Shown here piece by piece: positions 7,518 through 13,790 of a stretch of DNA of 26,401 nt (the stretch's first letter is position 1; every line of letters starts with the position of its first letter). The notes beneath the pieces were generated by a model, which was not told where the DNA came from, did no database searches, and worked only from the letters and a program-made list of their open reading frames with translations. Both the position numbers and the translations under genes were made by a program. This DNA comes from Pseudomonadota bacterium (GTDB lineage Bacteria; Desulfobacterota; JADFVX01), in NCBI GenBank assembly GCA_015222755.1, contig JADFVX010000042.1, positions 1-26,401 on the forward strand, written 5' to 3'.

Positions 7518-8169
7518 TCAGGTCACACTCCTTCCAGCCCTGCTCCCCTATTAGAGGGACGAACTTGCAATTTTCAATTTCTTCTTTATATATCTGCCCT
7601 TCGAGTTTTTTGTAACGAAGCAGGTGCTGCTCTTCCCCTTTCCCCACAGGGATGACCAGCCGTCCCCTCTCCTTAAGCTGCTTCAGCAGTTCTTCGGGGA
7701 CCGAAGGGGATGAAGCCGCTACCAGAATGGCATCAAAGGGGGCCTTGTCGGGCCAGCCGAGTGTACCGTCACCCACCTTATAAAGCACATTGGAACACCT
7801 GAGCGTCATAAGCGTGCGTCTTGCCTTTGCTGCCAGGGAGTCGAGCCTTTCAATGCTGAAGACCTCTCTTACCAGCCTTGAAAGGATGGCAGACTGATAG
7901 GCCGATCCGCCGCCCACCTCCAGGACCCTTTCATCGCCACAAAGCTCAAGGGCTTCGGTCATCCTCGCTACGATATAGGGTTTGGATATTGTCTGACCTT
8001 CACCGATGGGCAGGGCATTGTCAGTGTATGCCTGACCGTAGAATGCCTCTTCCACAAAGAGGTGCCTCGGCACTTCAGCCATTGCCTCCATAACACGAAT
8101 ATCAGTTATGCCACGGGAAGCAACATATTTTTCTACCATATTTCTTGCGGCGCGGCTATGGTCTATCAT
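7510..8169 (-). CDS. pcm: Protein-L-isoaspartate O-methyltransferase
   Basis: SAM-dependent cytosolic repair enzyme that methylates isoaspartyl residues in aged proteins. About 219 residues from ATG 8169. Seen: EVPRHLFV, YTDNALPIGEGQTISKPYIVA (family signature), the SAM loop VLEVGGGSAYQSAIL (usually GTGSGYQ, so Thr and Gly vary), and DAILVAASSPSVPEELL. A more upstream in-frame codon (8211) lies inside surE; ATG 8169 follows the surE stop by 4 bases, has GGAAG about 11 bases before it and gives the normal family length, so I chose it. It overlaps yqaA by 8 bases at the 3' end. Confidence 0.93.
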   Translation of the reverse strand: MIDHSRAARNMVEKYVASRGITDIRVMEAMAEVPRHLFVEEAFYGQAYTDNALPIGEGQTISKPYIVARMTEALELCGDERVLEVGGGSAYQSAILSRLVREVFSIERLDSLAAKARRTLMTLRCSNVLYKVGDGTLGWPDKAPFDAILVAASSPSVPEELLKQLKERGRLVIPVGKGEEQHLLRYKKLEGQIYKEEIENCKFVPLIGEQGWKECDLNA

Positions 8170-8173
8170 CGGC

Positions 8174-8980
8174 TTAAAACTTCCATTCCTTAAGTTCATC
8201 CATAGACTCATAGTTGGTCAGGTCAAGATGGAGAGGCGTTATGGAAATGTAGCCTTCCGAAACAGCCTGACAATCGGAATCTTCGATAGGTTCAAAACCG
8301 AGCAGGTCTCCTCCTATCCAAAAATACTTGCGCCCCCTGGGATCTACCTTCTCTACAATGGCATCACCGTAAACACGTTTGCCCTGCCTGGTAATACGGC
8401 ATCCCCTGATCTCACTCTCTGCAAGGTTAGGGACATTAATATTCAGCAAGGTATCTTTGGGCAGGCCCCTTTCCATGACCATAGCGGCAGTATCCGCGGC
8501 GAAGCGCGCCGCCCTTTCAAAGACAAAGTCCTTTTTGGCGGCAAGAGAGATAGCAATAGAAGGAACGCCCAGCAGAGTACCTTCAAGGGCGGCGGCAACA
8601 GTACCTGAATAGGTAATATCGTCCCCCATGTTGCCCCCTTTGTTTATACCGGACACGACCATATCGGGGCGAACAGGCAGCATGCCGTTCATTGCAAGGT
8701 TGACGCAGTCAGTTGGGGTCCCGTCTACTGAAAAGTTATTTTTTGATACCTCTTCGACACGCAGAGGATGATGGAGCGTAAGGGAATGCCCGGCAGCGCT
8801 CCTTTCCCTGTCCGGAGCGACAACATATACCTCACCCAAGCCGGACAAGGCCCCAGAAAGTGCTTTCAGGCCTTCAGAAAAGATGCCGTCATCATTGGTA
8901 ACAAGGATATTCAAGAGTGATTTTGCTGTGAGTTTTTTGGTCGGGCAGAGAGGAGGTAAAACTCCGACTGCCTGAACCAT
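8174..8980 (-). CDS. surE: 5'/3'-nucleotidase SurE (survival protein)
   Basis: Divalent-metal nucleotide phosphatase (5'-/3'-NMPs, short polyphosphate) associated with stationary-phase survival. Seen: NILVTNDDGIFSEGL with the metal-binding Asp pair, VVAPDRERSAAGHSLTL, VDGTPTDCVNLA, VSGINKGGNMGDDITYSGTV, and the C-terminal SEGYISITPLHLDLT. The start is uncertain. ATG 8980 gives 268 residues with a 22-residue non-homologous extension; TTG 8914, directly before NILVTNDDG, gives the normal family N-terminus and about 246 residues. Neither has a clear ribosome binding site. It is the first gene of the surE-pcm-yqaA-nlpD-apt run and has a near-consensus promoter 20-50 bases upstream of the ATG. Confidence 0.92.
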   Translation of the reverse strand: MVQAVGVLPPLCPTKKLTAKSLLNILVTNDDGIFSEGLKALSGALSGLGEVYVVAPDRERSAAGHSLTLHHPLRVEEVSKNNFSVDGTPTDCVNLAMNGMLPVRPDMVVSGINKGGNMGDDITYSGTVAAALEGTLLGVPSIAISLAAKKDFVFERAARFAADTAAMVMERGLPKDTLLNINVPNLAESEIRGCRITRQGKRVYGDAIVEKVDPRGRKYFWIGGDLLGFEPIEDSDCQAVSEGYISITPLHLDLTNYESMDELKEWKF

Positions 8981-9005
8981 ATTTACGATCTAATTTGTGT
9001 GGGAA

Positions 9006-9034
9006 GTATAAAGGTATAAACGCAGCATTGTCAA
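9006..9034 (-). promoter_or_regulatory. Sigma-70 type promoter for the surE operon
   Basis: On the - strand TTGACA (9034-9029), 17-base spacer, TTATAC (9011-9006). Transcription would start near 8999, about 19 bases before ATG 8980 or about 85 before the alternative TTG start of surE. Confidence 0.75.
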
Positions 9035-9268
9035 TCAATTAACCGCCAATAAGCACCCCAAAATACCATTTCGAAATAGTCTTAAAGGACACTTTGGGAC
9101 TTTCTTGCAAGCTGAAACATAATAGGTCTGAAAGCTTGCAATTAAGATTTCGTTGTAATTTTCATTAAATCACTACACCTCCTACTAAACAGATTCATGG
9201 AGAATATTATTTAAGCATTCGCAGTTGGCTGTCGGTAGAAAGTATAGACATCACAGGATTTATTTCAA
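9035..9268. other. Intergenic region between the surE promoter and the lipoprotein gene 3' end
   Basis: About 230 AT-rich bases with no plausible gene. The only clear structure is an inverted repeat with perfect 9-bp arms at 9105-9113 and 9133-9141 around a 19-base loop. On the - strand it could act as a 3' stem for the lipoprotein mRNA, but no U tract follows. Confidence 0.5.
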
Positions 9269-9685
9269 TTAATATTTCCACTTGTTTTTCTTCCCTTTTT
9301 TCTTCTTTTTCATCTGTCCGGGCGGATATTTTTTCTTGTGACTATCATGATAGACGTAAGGTGTCCCTGTTTCCAAGGCTAGCGTTACATGGCTTCCTAG
9401 CTCTATCTCTATACTTCTTGGAAGGGAGACAGACATTTGCCATTTATCACCCGAGAGATAAAAATACATGTTCCTGCCAGGATCAAAATAGACAGCAGAT
9501 GAGGGGTAGTAATAATAGTTGTGCTTTGCTCTCGCCCCGTAGGCCTTCGCATGTGGTGGTGGACCAACTCTTTCATGCTGGCCAATTCTTATCCCAAGAT
9601 CAATCGTCTTACAGCCTGTCGACAAGAGCATGAAGAGTGTACACATAAGGGCTAAGGCCCTCTTTGGATCGACAGTTTTTGTCAT
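9269..9685 (-). CDS. Small Lys-rich hypothetical lipoprotein
   Basis: I cannot assign a function. The 138-residue product begins MTKTVDPKRALALMC and has a signal peptide ending in the lipobox STGC with Cys at 25, so it is probably a membrane-anchored lipoprotein. The central part has a Tyr-rich patch (NYYYYPSSAVYFDPG), then MYFYLSGDKWQMSVSLP and HVTLALETGTPYVYHD, a pattern I recall from uncharacterised deltaproteobacterial lipoproteins. The tail is strongly basic (KKKYPPGQMKKKKKGKK) and could bind LPS, peptidoglycan or nucleic acid. ATG 9685 was chosen because GGGGGT precedes it; upstream in-frame codons would run into the terminator-like hairpin at 9716-9746. Confidence 0.72.
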   Translation of the reverse strand: MTKTVDPKRALALMCTLFMLLSTGCKTIDLGIRIGQHERVGPPPHAKAYGARAKHNYYYYPSSAVYFDPGRNMYFYLSGDKWQMSVSLPRSIEIELGSHVTLALETGTPYVYHDSHKKKYPPGQMKKKKKGKKNKWKY

Positions 9686-9710
9686 AATGCTACCCCCAAA
9701 TCTAACACAT

Positions 9711-9756
9711 AAAAAAACCAAATGAGCATCCATTGCCCATCAGGTTTATTTTTATT
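9711..9756 (-). terminator. Bidirectional terminator-like hairpin just upstream of the lipoprotein gene
   Basis: 13-position stem (9716-9728 with 9734-9746; one mismatch, two G-U pairs when read on the - strand), 5-base loop, then seven T on the - strand (9717-9711). On the + strand it is followed by TATTTTTATT. On the - strand it lies about 25 bases before the lipoprotein ATG, so it either ends an upstream small transcript or acts as an attenuator in the leader. Confidence 0.7.
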
Positions 9757-9771
9757 CTAATTGAAAATCAG

Positions 9772-9822
9772 TCAAAAACTTACACTTACCGACCTTAATG
9801 AATGACGATCTCTCTTATCCAT
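9772..9822 (-). CDS. Possible 16-codon leader peptide ORF
   Basis: ATG 9822 to TGA 9772 encodes MDKRDRHSLRSVSVSF. An AAAGGT lies nine bases upstream of the ATG. It sits after a good promoter (9853-9881) and before a terminator-like hairpin (9716-9746), which is the geometry of a leader peptide. The composition is rich in Arg and Ser. It may equally be chance in AT-rich DNA; a longer 74-codon frame through it has no other support. Confidence 0.3.
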   Translation of the reverse strand: MDKRDRHSLRSVSVSF

Positions 9823-9852
9823 AAGGAGCGTACCTTTAAACAAATTTTTTAA

Positions 9853-9881
9853 ATTATATACAGGATTCCCCTGGATTGCAA
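9853..9881 (-). promoter_or_regulatory. Sigma-70 type promoter upstream of the leader region
   Basis: On the - strand TTGCAA (9881-9876), 17-base spacer, TATAAT (9858-9853). The expected start is near 9846. The transcript to the hairpin at 9711 would be about 135 nt, or would continue into the lipoprotein gene. Confidence 0.65.
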
Positions 9882-10106
9882 TTGGAATTAAAAGATAACT
9901 ATTTGTTTTGCATTGAAATGCAGCATTTAAGGGGGAGTTTGAAAAATCACACTTACAGGAAGTACTTCTTAGGTTGAGCAGTACACGAATGCTCAACCTA
10001 TCAGAGGTTTAAACTTGATGCTTTCGATATGAAAGAACAAATTGTATTTTAGAGGTCAAGTGGATCACTTTTACAATTAAATGCTTGATACAAGAATCTA
10101 TGATAA
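9882..10106. other. Intergenic region downstream of the ankyrin gene, with an 11-bp hairpin
   Basis: No gene is visible. A perfect 11-bp inverted repeat (9970-9980 with 9990-10000, 9-base loop) lies 107 bases past the ankyrin gene stop on the - strand. No U tract follows on either strand, so it is a candidate mRNA 3' stem rather than a classical terminator. Confidence 0.5.
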
Positions 10107-12065
10107 TTATTCTTTAGCCACAGCTTTTTTTAATAGTTCTACTACACTTTTATGTCCATTCCTTTTCGCATAATACAAAGCTGATCCACCCCAATTAGAC
10201 ACATTAACATTTGCACCAGCGGACATTAAATCTTCAACTATTCCCACATGACCTTTCGCTGCTGCCCAGAGTAGAGCGGTAGAATCTTGATAATCTGAAT
10301 CTTCTAAGTTTGCACCAGCAGCTATTAAAGTTTTTACAATTTCTCGATATCCATAGTTTGCAGCATACATTAATGCAGTACCACGTGGACCTTCTACATC
10401 ATCAGTTGCCAAATCATTTATTTCCGCATCATGCGTAAGCAACATTTCTACAATCTGAACATGACCGTTCATGACCGCGTGAATTAATGCTGTCCCATGA
10501 AATGCAGGATATGGGGTATCAACCTTTAAATTCACATCGGCCCCTTTTTCTATTAATATTTTTGCAATATCATAATGCCCCTTTTTAGAAGCATACATTA
10601 ATGGAGTGTAAGCGAAATCATCTGATAAATCAGGTGAAGCTCCTTTATGGAGAAGAAACTTAACAAGGTCAAAATGGCCCTTTATTGTGGCACTCGTCAA
10701 GGGGGTAGCAGAGCTGTTTGGCTCTAATCCATGGACCTTGATATTCACATCAACGCCCTGATCCAAAAGCAATTCGATTGTTCCTATATTTCCTTCACTG
10801 GCTGCATTAAGCATTTCTAATTCGGCACTTAAAGATGCGCCCTTGTTTATTAAAGCTTTTTGTATTCTTCGATTTCCGCTTAACATAGCATTAGTTAATG
10901 CTGACACACCTTGTAAGTTTTTCATCTTTACGTCAGCCCCACTCTTAATTAAAAATAATGGTATGTCATCGTTTCCTTCATAGAGTGAAAGCATTAACGC
11001 TGTGTTGCCGTCATTATCCCTCAAATCTGGATTAGCCCCACGCTCAATTAGCATTTTTACCATTTCTATATTACCATTGTTTGATGCTATCATCAGTGGA
11101 GTATTATTAAAGCCAGTTTGTTTTATATCTAAATTTGCACCTTTATCTATGAGCAACTCTCCAATATCTACATGCCCTTGTACAGCGGCAGAGAAGAGGG
11201 CTGTCCTACCAATCTTTGCTATGTATTTAACATCTGCACCATTATTTATTAAAAGGCGCACTATATCTACGCCTCCCCTTTGCGATGCCCATGTTAGAGG
11301 GGTGCCAAAACCATCTACATTAACATTTGCCCCCATTTTAATTAATAATTCAACCCCTTTTGTATGACCTTGCCGTATTGCATAAGTCAGTGGTGTGTTT
11401 CCGCTCTTATCTTTAGCATTTACATTCATTCCTCTATTAATCAGTAATTTAATGTTACCTATGTCCCCATTGAATGCTGCTTTAAATAAAGATGCTTCAG
11501 GTAATCCCTTTAAACGATTATCCAATCTTTTTTGAGCATGGATTTTATTTTTGTGCTGCGCATCTTTTTTATTATTCGTTATAGCTTCTTTAAAATTCTC
11601 AAGACCCGCATTAACTTGCCTAAGGCTAAAGTAAACATCGGCATTTTTGTAATTAAATTTCAGTGCATTAAGGTAGCTTTCTTTTGCTTCGTCATATTTT
11701 TCGAGAAAATGTAGAGCCCGTCCTAAACTGTAGTGACCGTGACCAAATCTCGGATTCAACTTTATTGCTTTACGATGGTATGGAACAGCACTTTCATATT
11801 CTTTGAGGAATGTGTGAGTCATGCCTATGTTATTCCAAGTATTTGGACTTTTATCGTTTAGTTTGGCCTCTTCCAGCCATTTATGTTTGGCCTCCTCGTA
11901 CTTTCCAGTTTTAAATAGATCGAGACCTTCCTTGTGGAGCTTGGATATTTTTTGTTGTTGTCTCTGTAGTTCCTCTTCTTGCTTATGGGAAGTGTACAAA
12001 TCTAGGCTAAGCTTTGAGGCTAAAATAGATAATAAAAGAAGTAGTAAAGCAGTTCGTCTTTTCAT
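10107..12065 (-). CDS. Exported TPR + ankyrin-repeat protein
   Basis: 652 residues. The N-terminus MKRRTALLLLLLSILASKL is a signal peptide or signal anchor without a lipobox Cys, followed by a Gln/Glu-rich coiled-coil-like segment (about 28-45). TPR-like repeats follow at about 42-162 (for example GLDLFKTGKYEEAKHKWLEE and AIKLNPRFGHGHYSLGRAL). From about 188 to the end are roughly 14 ankyrin repeats with the TPL..A...GH..IV..LI..GA.VN consensus. Repeat units 6-8 are the least canonical. No catalytic domain is visible, so it is likely a periplasmic or surface protein-interaction scaffold. The start ATG 12065 has AAGGT six bases upstream. The gene is clearly AT-richer than its neighbours, suggesting acquisition or relaxed selection. 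Function unknown. Confidence 0.85.
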   Translation of the reverse strand: MKRRTALLLLLLSILASKLSLDLYTSHKQEEELQRQQQKISKLHKEGLDLFKTGKYEEAKHKWLEEAKLNDKSPNTWNNIGMTHTFLKEYESAVPYHRKAIKLNPRFGHGHYSLGRALHFLEKYDEAKESYLNALKFNYKNADVYFSLRQVNAGLENFKEAITNNKKDAQHKNKIHAQKRLDNRLKGLPEASLFKAAFNGDIGNIKLLINRGMNVNAKDKSGNTPLTYAIRQGHTKGVELLIKMGANVNVDGFGTPLTWASQRGGVDIVRLLINNGADVKYIAKIGRTALFSAAVQGHVDIGELLIDKGANLDIKQTGFNNTPLMIASNNGNIEMVKMLIERGANPDLRDNDGNTALMLSLYEGNDDIPLFLIKSGADVKMKNLQGVSALTNAMLSGNRRIQKALINKGASLSAELEMLNAASEGNIGTIELLLDQGVDVNIKVHGLEPNSSATPLTSATIKGHFDLVKFLLHKGASPDLSDDFAYTPLMYASKKGHYDIAKILIEKGADVNLKVDTPYPAFHGTALIHAVMNGHVQIVEMLLTHDAEINDLATDDVEGPRGTALMYAANYGYREIVKTLIAAGANLEDSDYQDSTALLWAAAKGHVGIVEDLMSAGANVNVSNWGGSALYYAKRNGHKSVVELLKKAVAKE

Positions 12066-12070
12066 TCAAA

Positions 12071-12093
12071 ACCTTGACTGGTCAAGTGTGACC
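12071..12093 (-). promoter_or_regulatory. Overlapping hairpins at the ankyrin-gene ribosome binding site
   Basis: On the - strand GGTCA (12093-12089) can pair with TGACC (12084-12080), or CTTGA (12086-12082) can pair with TCAAG (12077-12073), each with a 4-base loop. The two stems share bases 12080-12084. The second takes in the AAGG of the ribosome binding site (12075-12072). In DNA the site is also a near-palindrome and could be an operator. Confidence 0.4.
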
Positions 12094-12122
12094 TTAATAC
12101 TTTATTGTTTTATGCCAACTTA

Positions 12123-12151
12123 TTTAAAACATACATTTAAAATAATTGCAA
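12123..12151 (-). promoter_or_regulatory. Possible promoter for the ankyrin-repeat gene
   Basis: On the - strand TTGCAA (12151-12146), 17-base spacer, TTTAAA (12128-12123). The -10 matches consensus at only 4 of 6 positions and lies in AT-rich DNA. Confidence 0.35.
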
Positions 12152-12266
12152 ACTTCTAGTTGAAATGTTGCATAGAAGTGGATTTATAAAAATAAGTATT
12201 ACAGGAAGAAAGAGAGCTACGCTGCAGAGCTATACTAACTCATCTTGTGACTTGGATTGAGACTTG

Positions 12267-12312
12267 AGCGGTTTAGGCAAAAAAGAAGGGATTAACCGCT
12301 TTAGGCTAAACC
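12267..12312. repeat. Competing inverted repeats between tRNA-Pro and the ankyrin gene
   Basis: AGCGGTT (12267-12273) pairs with AACCGCT (12294-12300), and GGTTTAG (12270-12276) pairs with CTAAACC (12306-12312), so the two stems exclude each other. A near-direct repeat (ggtttaggc/gctttaggc) is also present. It lies downstream of the tRNA on its strand and could be a tRNA 3' processing or termination structure. Confidence 0.4.
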
Positions 12313-12331
12313 CTTACTTTGTTGTTTTTTT

Positions 12332-12411
<80 letters not shown>

Positions 12412-12420
12412 CAGTGCGTT

Positions 12421-12450
12421 AATATACAGTAGACACCCTGTATAAGTCTA
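12421..12450 (-). promoter_or_regulatory. Possible tRNA-Pro promoter with embedded palindrome
   Basis: On the - strand TAGACT (12450-12445), 18-base spacer, TATATT (12426-12421), placing a start about four bases before the tRNA. An interrupted palindrome TATACAG-N8-CTGTATA (12423-12444) fills the spacer and overlaps the -10. Confidence 0.35.
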
Positions 12451-12534
12451 TAACAATTATTGCCTATTTGCTGTCATCTATGCGGTATTCAGGCAGGGGA
12501 AAGCGCTTCTTTGTGTGAAAATTAGCTGAACCGT

Positions 12535-13533
12535 CTATGAGGCCTGATGCCTTGATAATTTCCCGATTGCAACTATAAGCTCATCATGAAAAAGGCCGTT
12601 ACTGACCACTACTCCACTATTGGCTGAAAGGGTCTTTCCTTTCGTAAAATCAAGGGGCTGTCCCTTGGTGTCTGTAACCCTGCCCCCGGCCTCTTCAACT
12701 ACAAGAACTCCGGCGGCATGGTCCCATATTTTTTCCCTGTAGTCAGGCGTCTTTGGAGATTGAAGTCTAAGGTAAACTTCGGCATCACCTCTGGCAACTG
12801 CCCCATACTTCACCTGGCTGTCCAGACGAACAGAATCCTTTTGAATCCCAATAAGCCTCGATATCTTTGATTGCATTTCATGATTCGAGTGACCCGCATC
12901 AACACCTTCTACCATGCGTGCATCAAGGGGGCCTGAGATATTAGAGACCTTAATGGCCCTTTTAGAGTCAGCACGCAAAGAAGAGATCTCTGCGCCCTCC
13001 CCTTTCACAGCGACAAAAAGGGCCCCGTTTTCACTGCCGCTGCCGCTGCCCTCCAGGGGAAAGTTTGGGCAACCCAGCACCCCGACCTTGACCTCCCCTT
13101 CTTCAATCAGGGCCAGCGCAACAGCGTACTGGTCTCCCCGTATAAAGCCCTTTGTGCCATCTATCGGGTCAAGCGTCCAATACCTGCCGCCTACATCTCC
13201 ATTACCGAGGTCTATGCTGCTGAGGATATCATCTGGCTCTATTCCTGGCAGCACCTTATCAAGATACTTCTGTACGCACTCAAGATGAAATGCATTCTCA
13301 GGCTCCACAAGAAAAGATGAATCTTCTTCAGCTATTATGGGATCGTTGGGAAAGGCTTTTTTGACAAGGCTGCAGATCAGGGCCTGGGCACTGTAATCCG
13401 CCACAGTTACAGGGCTTTTATCACCTTTATAAATGGTAGAATCCCCTATCATATCTGCCTGTATGGTCCGGCATAAAATAGACGCAATACGCACGGCGTT
13501 AACGGCTGTTGCCCTTTCCCTGTCATATCTCAT
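12535..13533 (-). CDS. cysQ: 3'(2'),5'-bisphosphate nucleotidase (HAL2/SAL1/CysQ type)
   Basis: Li-sensitive inositol-monophosphatase-fold enzyme of 332 residues that hydrolyses PAP (and PAPS) to AMP (APS) in sulfur metabolism. Seen: metal-binding AEED, the family motif WTLDPIDGTKGF, and C-terminal WDHAAGVLVVEEAGGRVTD. The segment RGDQYAVALALIEEGEVKVG is closer to the eukaryotic-type HAL2/SAL1 branch than to short E. coli CysQ, and the length fits that branch. The start is ATG 13533 with GAGG five bases upstream; an in-frame GTG at 13539 overlaps that site and is rejected. It has its own promoter. A related inositol monophosphatase is less likely because of the HAL2-specific core. Confidence 0.88.
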   Translation of the reverse strand: MRYDRERATAVNAVRIASILCRTIQADMIGDSTIYKGDKSPVTVADYSAQALICSLVKKAFPNDPIIAEEDSSFLVEPENAFHLECVQKYLDKVLPGIEPDDILSSIDLGNGDVGGRYWTLDPIDGTKGFIRGDQYAVALALIEEGEVKVGVLGCPNFPLEGSGSGSENGALFVAVKGEGAEISSLRADSKRAIKVSNISGPLDARMVEGVDAGHSNHEMQSKISRLIGIQKDSVRLDSQVKYGAVARGDAEVYLRLQSPKTPDYREKIWDHAAGVLVVEEAGGRVTDTKGQPLDFTKGKTLSANSGVVVSNGLFHDELIVAIGKLSRHQAS

Positions 13534-13567
13534 AAACACCTCTGAACCATAAAAAAATCAATTTTCA

Positions 13568-13596
13568 ATATTAGTTGATGCAGTATGTTTTCGCAA
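13568..13596 (-). promoter_or_regulatory. Sigma-70 type promoter for cysQ
   Basis: On the - strand TTGCGA (13596-13591), 17-base spacer, TAATAT (13573-13568); inferred start near 13561, giving a leader of about 28 bases. Confidence 0.55.
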
Positions 13597-13689
13597 GGGA
13601 TAATAAGCGGAGGGGGGCTTAGTGATTTCTTTATTTGACTCCAGATTGAGTCAGGTTTAGACCCGAAACCAACAAGGGATCTTTTAGAC

Positions 13690-13753
13690 GGGATAACAGG
13701 ATTGACTAGATTAAGAATTTGAAAAAATCCTGAATATCCTGTTAATCCTGTCA
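13690..13753. repeat. Dispersed-repeat-like element with tandem 9-mers
   Basis: Three tandem 9-mers ATCCTGAAT, ATCCTGTTA and ATCCTGTCA (13727-13753) face an inverted copy at 13690-13704 (GGGATAACAGGATTG), so the element can fold on itself. It is non-coding and lies between uvrC and cysQ. The AATCCTGTTAATCCTGTC pattern is one I recall as a recurrent intergenic repeat in many bacterial genomes. An 84-codon open frame across it is not a credible gene. Confidence 0.6.
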
Positions 13754-13790
13754 AAAAAACAGGCACTAAGTTCCTCCCACTCACAACAAG

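Noticed and set aside
8108..8608. 166-codon open frame antisense to surE and pcm
   Set aside because: Shadow frame across two well-identified overlapping genes.
9772..9996. 74-codon open frame on the - strand between the ankyrin and lipoprotein genes
   Set aside because: Low-complexity translation, no ribosome binding site at its start, and it runs through a good promoter. Only its last 16 codons have leader-peptide geometry.
13690..13753. CRISPR array
   Set aside because: Repeats are 9 bases, contiguous and degenerate, with no spacers.
13530..13784. 84-codon open frame on the - strand between uvrC and cysQ
   Set aside because: It crosses the self-complementary repeat and the cysQ promoter and overlaps the cysQ start; its translation matches no protein pattern.
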